64,000 nt of DNA from Achromobacter denitrificans NBRC 15125. GTDB lineage: Bacteria > Pseudomonadota > Gammaproteobacteria > Burkholderiales > Burkholderiaceae_B. Every line of letters starts with the position of its first letter. Within the stretch, counting starts at the first letter, position 1. Below the pieces are notes generated by a model. It made no database searches and was not told where the DNA came from. It saw only the letters and a program-made list of their open reading frames with translations. Of this stretch, positions 60,110 to 64,000 are shown piece after piece. The position numbers were made by a program, and so were the translations under genes. The DNA is taken from NCBI RefSeq assembly GCF_001571365.1, contig NZ_BCTQ01000032.1, forward strand, positions 1 to 64,000. The letters are read 5' to 3'.

Positions 60110-60859
60110 ATGGCCAAGATGGTCCTGATTGAAGCCCATCCGCTCCTGCGGTTGGGGTTGTGGCAGATTCTTAGCAAGTTGGATGATGTGTGGGAAATCG
60201 AGGGGATGGGCCTGGCGGACGTGTCCAAGGCCGATGGCGTGCATGCGGGTGCCGATCTCCTCATTTATGGCTTGCCGGTGGATACCGACGAAGCGTGGAG
60301 CGCGCTGCATGAAATCCAGCGCGTGCTGACGCCCAAGCGGATCCTGCTCCTGACGGACGTCATGCCCTTGCCGATGCCGGTGCAGGGCCTGCCGGGCGCG
60401 AGCGTCTACGGATGCCTGATGAAGACGGCTTCGGTCGAAATCCTGGAGGCGGCCATCCGCCTGGTCATGGCCGGGGGGCAATGCTTCCCCAGCGAACAGG
60501 CCTTGCAGACCCCCGCGCAAGCGGTGTGCGCCTTGCCGGCCCGGGATACCGAGGAAGCCGCCGCCAAGGGCGCCATGCCGGTCAGCGCCGGCGCGCAACT
60601 GTTGCAGATCACGCCGCGCCAGTACGAAGTGCTGGTGTTGCTGGCCCGGGGATACCCGATCAAGACGGTCAGCAGGATGCTCAACATTTCGGTGGCCACG
60701 GCCAAGACGCACGCTTGCACGCTGTACCAAAGGTTGCATGTCAAGAACAAGGGCGAAGCCGTGTACGCGGCGCTGCAACGCGGCGCGACCCTGGAATGGC
60801 ATGAACCCAATGGCAGGGATGTCGACGCCGGGCAGATGTATGGGCGCAAGGTGGGATAG
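60110..60859 (+). CDS. LuxR-type regulator with degenerate receiver (copy 1)
   Basis: A 249-residue NarL/FixJ-like protein. The receiver is recognisable by MVLIEAHPLLRLGLWQIL, ADLLIYGLP and the conserved Lys105 in YGCLMKTAS. At the phosphorylation site it has Gly54 instead of Asp, and the first acidic pair reads Glu-Ala. Phosphorylation control is therefore unlikely. The C-terminal LuxR helix-turn-helix is intact (LQITPRQYEVLVLLARGYPIKTVSRMLNISVATAKTHACTLYQRL). GGGAGG precedes ATG 60110. No histidine kinase is nearby. It may regulate the flanking glycan genes. Confidence 0.85.
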   Translation: MAKMVLIEAHPLLRLGLWQILSKLDDVWEIEGMGLADVSKADGVHAGADLLIYGLPVDTDEAWSALHEIQRVLTPKRILLLTDVMPLPMPVQGLPGASVYGCLMKTASVEILEAAIRLVMAGGQCFPSEQALQTPAQAVCALPARDTEEAAAKGAMPVSAGAQLLQITPRQYEVLVLLARGYPIKTVSRMLNISVATAKTHACTLYQRLHVKNKGEAVYAALQRGATLEWHEPNGRDVDAGQMYGRKVG

Positions 60860-61216
60860 CAAGTGGCGGGTTGCGCAGCCTGCCCGGCAGCCGGGAACGC
60901 CCGTTCCGTTGCTGCCGGGTGCGCGCATAGCCATCGTGGCTACGTCATACATAGCAGTGAGGCGGTTGCAATGCAATGGCATTCCTCCACCATTCATCCA
61001 CCTGAACGAGATTCAGCGAACGTAGCCGCTGATAGCATGGGTTGTGTCCGCAAGCATGGGTCGAAAGGGCGAACCACCACCGCCTCGCCAGTGCGATCCG
61101 ATGCGTGGACGAGCTTCCCGTGAGGCCGATGGCGTCGTCAGACTGCCGTTGCGGCAGCGATGCGCCAGCGTCATGGGAACCGTGTATGGGCCGTGTGTCA
61201 CAAGGTTCCCCTCGGG
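60860..61216. other. interval between the two luxR-type genes
   Basis: A strong hairpin at 60883-60919 (CCCGGCAGC with GCTGCCGGG, inner GGAACG with CGTTCC) follows the first gene but lacks a T-run. The remainder has no supported gene and probably holds the promoter of the second regulator. Confidence 0.5.
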
Positions 61217-61888
61217 ATGACAACCGTACTGATCGAAGACTACGCTCTGCTTCGTGTCGCGATCCAGCATGTGCTGGAGCGTGTGCGGAACGCCGACGAC
61301 ATCCTTGCCATCTCGCCAGCGCATTTGCTCAATATGTCCAGCTCGATCAACCGCCCAGTGGAATTGCTGGTCGTCGGTTGCAGCGGCCTGGCGGAACAGG
61401 ACGTGGGGCTCCTGTCTCAGTCGATGGCGTTCTTCATGCCCCGGCTGGTGCTCGTGCTGTACTCCGTGCTGGACCAGGGCGTCATGGCCGCGTGTGCGCG
61501 GGCCGGCGTCGCCGGCTACCTGCCCAAGGCCTCCAATCCGGACGCGCTGGCCGCCGCGGTCAGCCTGGTGCTGGCGGGCGGGGAATGCTATCCGCAACCT
61601 GTCGCCAGACCGCCAGGCGCCGCGCATGCGCCCACCCAGGAACTGCGTGAACTGACCCAGCGCCAGGAAGAGATCCTGCAACTGCTGGTGCAGGGCAAGA
61701 CCATGCGCGAAATCGGCGAACAGGTCGGCATCTCCGTGGCCACCGTGAAAAGCCATGCGCGCACCCTCTACTGGAAGCTGAACGCGCGCAACCAGGCCGA
61801 GGCGGCCTACATCGCGGTGCAGATGGGACTGGTGCGCAACGGCGGCAGCGTGCCGACGCCCCGCCCGGAGCCGAACGACAGCGCGTAG
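61217..61888 (+). CDS. LuxR-type regulator with degenerate receiver (copy 2)
   Basis: A 223-residue paralogue of copy 1. The receiver begins TTVLIEDYALLRVAIQHVL, with one acidic pair kept (Glu7-Asp8) and Lys104 in GYLPKAS. The phosphorylation site is again Gly54 (VELLVVGCSGL). The LuxR domain is complete (LTQRQEEILQLLVQGKTMREIGEQVGISVATVKSHARTLYWKL). ATG 61217 is preferred to 61160 because it starts the receiver exactly; the ribosome-binding site is weak. Its TAG stop is the first TAG of the adjoining palindromic repeat, and its 3' coding end is copied in the repeat array. Confidence 0.85.
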   Translation: MTTVLIEDYALLRVAIQHVLERVRNADDILAISPAHLLNMSSSINRPVELLVVGCSGLAEQDVGLLSQSMAFFMPRLVLVLYSVLDQGVMAACARAGVAGYLPKASNPDALAAAVSLVLAGGECYPQPVARPPGAAHAPTQELRELTQRQEEILQLLVQGKTMREIGEQVGISVATVKSHARTLYWKLNARNQAEAAYIAVQMGLVRNGGSVPTPRPEPNDSA

Positions 61889-62089
61889 GATGGGTGCAGC
61901 GCGAGCGTCTCGGCGCAAGCACGAAACCATTCAACGCGCGGAACCCATGCGGTCGTGTGCAGACGGTGCCGAACGGCCCCGGCAGACGGTCCCCGACATC
62001 GGCGGGAAAACATGTTCGCGGCCGCATGGGTTTCGCGCGCTGGATAGCAACGTTCTAGCTTAAGAACTCTCGCGCTGCACCCATCCTAC
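61885..62089. repeat. palindromic repeat unit A (205 bases)
   Basis: The ends GTAGGATGGGTGCAGCGCGAG and the complementary CTCGCGCTGCACCCATCCTAC enclose an inner inverted pair (CGCGGAACCCATGCGG and CCGCATGGGTTTCGCG). The left edge lies inside the luxR stop codon. Confidence 0.9.
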
Positions 62090-62126
62090 GTTGCAATGCA
62101 GATGGGACGGGCGCGCAATGGCAGCC
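62090..62126 (+). repeat. linker copied from the luxR 3' end
   Basis: ATGCAGATGGGACGGGCGCG and the bases after it closely match 61817-61850 of the luxR copy 2 coding end (encoding VQMGLVRNGGS). The same linker recurs after units B and C. Confidence 0.75.
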
Positions 62127-62331
62127 GTAGGATGGGTGCAGCGCGAGAATCTGAGCGCAAGTGCGAAACCGTTCAACGCGCGGAACCCATGCGGCCGTGT
62201 GCAGATGGTGGCGAACGGCCCTGGCGGACGCTCCCCGGCATCGGCGGGAGAATACGTTCGCGGCCGCATGGGTTTCGCGCGCTGGATACCAATGTTCTAG
62301 CTTAAGAACTCTCGCGCTGCACCCATCCTAC
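62127..62331. repeat. palindromic repeat unit B (205 bases)
   Basis: It has the same ends and the same length as unit A, in the same orientation. The internal sequence differs at scattered positions. Confidence 0.9.
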
Positions 62332-62531
62332 ATCGCAATGCTGATGGGACGGGTGCGCAAGCACGAAACCATTCAACGCGCGGAACCCATGCGGTCGTGT
62401 GCAGACGGTGGCGAACGGCCCTGGCAGACGCTCCCCGGCATCGGCGGGAGAATACGTTCGCGGCCGCATGGGTTTCGCGCGCTGGACACCAATGTTCTAG
62501 CTTAAGAACTCTCGCGCTGCACCCATCCTAC
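62332..62531. repeat. palindromic repeat unit C, left edge replaced by linker
   Basis: From about 62355 to 62531 it matches units A and B in register. The first about 28 bases are missing, and the luxR-derived linker is joined at the shared word GCGCAA, so it looks like a recombination product. Confidence 0.8.
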
Positions 62532-62590
62532 ATCCCAGTGCGGATGGGACGGGTGCGCAACGGCGGCAGCGGTGGATGGGTGCAGCGCGA
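62532..62590. repeat. third linker copy and truncated unit D
   Basis: GTGCGGATGGGACGGGTGCG and GGCGGCAGCG repeat the luxR-derived linker. GGATGGGTGCAGCGCGA then starts a further unit that breaks off at the end of the glycosyltransferase gene. Confidence 0.7.
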
Positions 62591-62596
62591 CGACCC

Positions 62597-63844
62597 TCAG
62601 GCGCCGGCTCCCGCGGGCTTGCCCTTGGAAGCCGCGATCGCGGCGAATTCGCGTTCGGCCGCGGCCAGCACGGTGTCCACGTGCAGGTGGGCCAGCGCAT
62701 ATTGGCGCGCGGCGACGCCCAGGGTATCGCGCAAGCGCGCGTTGTAGCTCAGTTTTCGCACCGCTTCGGCCATGGCCTCGCCATCCTCGGGCGGCGTTAC
62801 GAGGCCGCAGCGCGTCACCACGGCGGCCAGTTCCGTGCCGGGCGCGGCGCCGCAGACTACGGGCCGGCCGCTGGCCAGCATGCCGGTCAGCTTGGAGGGC
62901 ATGACGAGGTCGGCCGCGCCGGCGCGTTGCGGCAGCAGGTGGATGTCGGCGGTGTTCAGCAGTTCGCCCAGCCTCTCGGCCGGCTGCAGGTCCAGGAAAC
63001 GGACGCGGGGCAGGCCCTGGCACTGGGCCTCCAGCGGCGCGCGCTCCGGCCCCTGGCCGCAGAACACGAACCATACGCGATGCTCGCGGCTGAGGCGCCG
63101 CGCCACGTCGGCCAGCGTCTGCAGGCCCTGCTTGCCGCCCATGTTCCCCGAGTACAAGGCAACGATGGCGCTCTCCGGGATCCCCAGTTCGGCGCGGTAG
63201 TCGCCGCCTTCGCCCGGCGCGATCGCATCCACGTCGATCCAGTTGGGCAGCAGCACCACGCGCCCCGGGTCCACGCCCTTGGCCAGCGCCAGGTCCAGCA
63301 TGCGGTTCGAGATCGTGGAGACGCGGTCGAAGCGGCGCATCAGCCAGCGTTCGGCGCGGCGCACGGCGCCGCGCAGGCCGGCGCCCTTGAGCAATCCGAG
63401 TTCGAACGCGGCATCCACTTCGTAGTCCTGGATGTGCAGCCAGGCGCGGGCGCCGCAAAGCCGCGCCGCCAGCCAGGCGGCGGGCGCGCAGAACAGGGCG
63501 GGCTCGACCACCAGGATGATGTCGGGCCGTCCGGCCGCGGCGCGCAGCAGGGAGGGCAGGCTGGACAAGGCGAAGCTCGCCAGGTGCACCAGGCGCTTGA
63601 GGCCGCCCGGCCTGGCCGGCACCCACAGCGGCGCGCGCCGCACCGTGACGCCGCGCCGCGTTTCCCTGGCGTAGCGGCCGGCGCGGTAGCCGGGCTGCAC
63701 TTCCCATTGGGGGTAGTACGGCGGGGCGGTCACGACGCTGACCTCATGCCCGCGCGCGGCCAGCCATTCGGCCATCTCGGCGCTGTACTTGCCGATGCCG
63801 GTGAGCTCGGGCGCGTAGTTGATGCCGTAGATGAGGATCTTCAT
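62597..63844 (-). CDS. wcaI: WcaI-like glycosyltransferase
   Basis: A 415-residue GT4-type (GT-B fold) glycosyltransferase. The start KILIYGINYAPELTGIGKYSAEMAEWLAARGHEVSVVTAPPYYPQW is characteristic of the colanic acid WcaI family. The C-terminal nucleotide-sugar half holds LYSGNMGGKQGLQTLADVA, FCGQGPER and MPSKLTGMLASGRPVVCGAAPGTELA. It should extend an exopolysaccharide repeat unit on the cytoplasmic face. ATG 63844 overlaps the stop of the upstream acetyltransferase as ATGA. The sugar is unknown. Confidence 0.88.
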   Translation of the reverse strand: MKILIYGINYAPELTGIGKYSAEMAEWLAARGHEVSVVTAPPYYPQWEVQPGYRAGRYARETRRGVTVRRAPLWVPARPGGLKRLVHLASFALSSLPSLLRAAAGRPDIILVVEPALFCAPAAWLAARLCGARAWLHIQDYEVDAAFELGLLKGAGLRGAVRRAERWLMRRFDRVSTISNRMLDLALAKGVDPGRVVLLPNWIDVDAIAPGEGGDYRAELGIPESAIVALYSGNMGGKQGLQTLADVARRLSREHRVWFVFCGQGPERAPLEAQCQGLPRVRFLDLQPAERLGELLNTADIHLLPQRAGAADLVMPSKLTGMLASGRPVVCGAAPGTELAAVVTRCGLVTPPEDGEAMAEAVRKLSYNARLRDTLGVAARQYALAHLHVDTVLAAAEREFAAIAASKGKPAGAGA

Positions 63845-63999
63845 GGCGCGCCCGCCTTGCGGGGGCGGACGGGGCGGCACGGATTGCCGTGGCACACCAT
63901 GGCGGGCGGCATGTTGCGGAACACCGAGCTGCGCGCGCCGATCACGGCCTCGCGCCCGATGGTCACGCCGGGGCCGACGAACACGTCGGTCGCCACCCA
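63841..63999 (-). CDS. hexapeptide-repeat acetyltransferase, C-terminal part (WcaF-like)
   Basis: The last 52 residues of a gene that continues beyond the window. WVATDVFVGPGVTIGREAVIGARSSVFRNMPPAMVCHGNPCRPVRPR has hexapeptide-repeat steps and the closing GNPCRPVRPR typical of left-handed beta-helix O-acetyltransferases such as WcaF. It would decorate the polysaccharide built with the WcaI-like enzyme. The TGA is part of an ATGA overlap with that gene, so both are coupled. Confidence 0.8.
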   Translation of the reverse strand, partial: WVATDVFVGPGVTIGREAVIGARSSVFRNMPPAMVCHGNPCRPVRPRKAGAP

Positions 64000-64000
64000 G

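Noticed and set aside
61885..62590. The regular repeats could be a CRISPR array.
   Set aside because: Units are about 205 bases, are large palindromes, and the 'spacers' are near-identical copies of a gene end. No cas gene is near.

Overview
The window is high-GC DNA from a betaproteobacterium, most likely Alcaligenaceae (Bordetella/Achromobacter-like). The evidence is the housekeeping order ppi-lpxH / cysS-glycosylase-accA-tilS-lysC, three orphan Bug-family (TctC-like) periplasmic binding proteins, and many GTG/TTG starts with 4-base coupled overlaps. No species assignment was attempted.

Layout. 1-8.6 kb is core: a TPR protein-peptidyl-prolyl isomerase-lpxH operon on the minus strand, then cysS, a 3-methyladenine-type DNA glycosylase, accA, tilS, lysC and tRNA-Ser(GCU). 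8.6-12.4 kb, directly behind the tRNA and its terminator, is visibly AT-richer and looks like an island. It holds about 1 kb without a supported gene, then two exported proteins in one operon: a metzincin-type metalloprotease and a putative Cys/His papain/NlpC-like hydrolase. After selU comes a second exported pair: a zinc phospholipase C-like protein and a lipoprotein with a phospholipase A2-like HD motif. 17-26 kb holds a Bug protein, a TauD-like dioxygenase, an IclR regulator, three identical tRNA-Arg(ACG) genes, an outer membrane protein, a TAT-exported DUF1254-type protein, two small proteins sharing an unrecognised domain, a sirtuin and a thiol dioxygenase.

26-42.9 kb is catabolic. An IclR regulator is followed, after a convergent Bug gene and a decayed oxidoreductase remnant, by an operon for activation and breakdown of an unidentified acid: CaiB-type CoA-transferase, enoyl-CoA hydratase, two-subunit CoA-transferase and acyl-CoA ligase. 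Next is a fumarylacetoacetate-hydrolase-family enzyme with a Bug protein and a divergent GntR regulator, then kdgT-dtnK-pdxA2-gntR for four-carbon sugar acids such as threonate, and a Fur-box-linked TonB receptor. Four regulator-gene intervals contain inverted repeats likely to be operators.

43-57.6 kb is a nearly complete fatty-acid degradation locus on the minus strand. In transcription order it is a TetR regulator with a PsrA-like operator, fadE, a FadI-like thiolase, a FadJ-like protein, fadL, fadB, fadA, a hotdog-fold protein and a chalcone-isomerase-like exported protein, then a small MITE-like element and fadD.

57.9-64 kb leads into a polysaccharide locus: a formyltransferase/beta-propeller fusion resembling GINT1-type proteins, two LuxR-type regulators whose receivers both have Gly where the phosphorylated Asp should be, a tandem array of about 205-bp palindromic repeats, a WcaI-like glycosyltransferase and the end of a hexapeptide acetyltransferase. 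The same repeat family occurs at the left end of the window. At lpxH and at the second luxR-type gene the repeat edge supplies the TAG stop codon, and the array also carries copies of the luxR 3' coding end.
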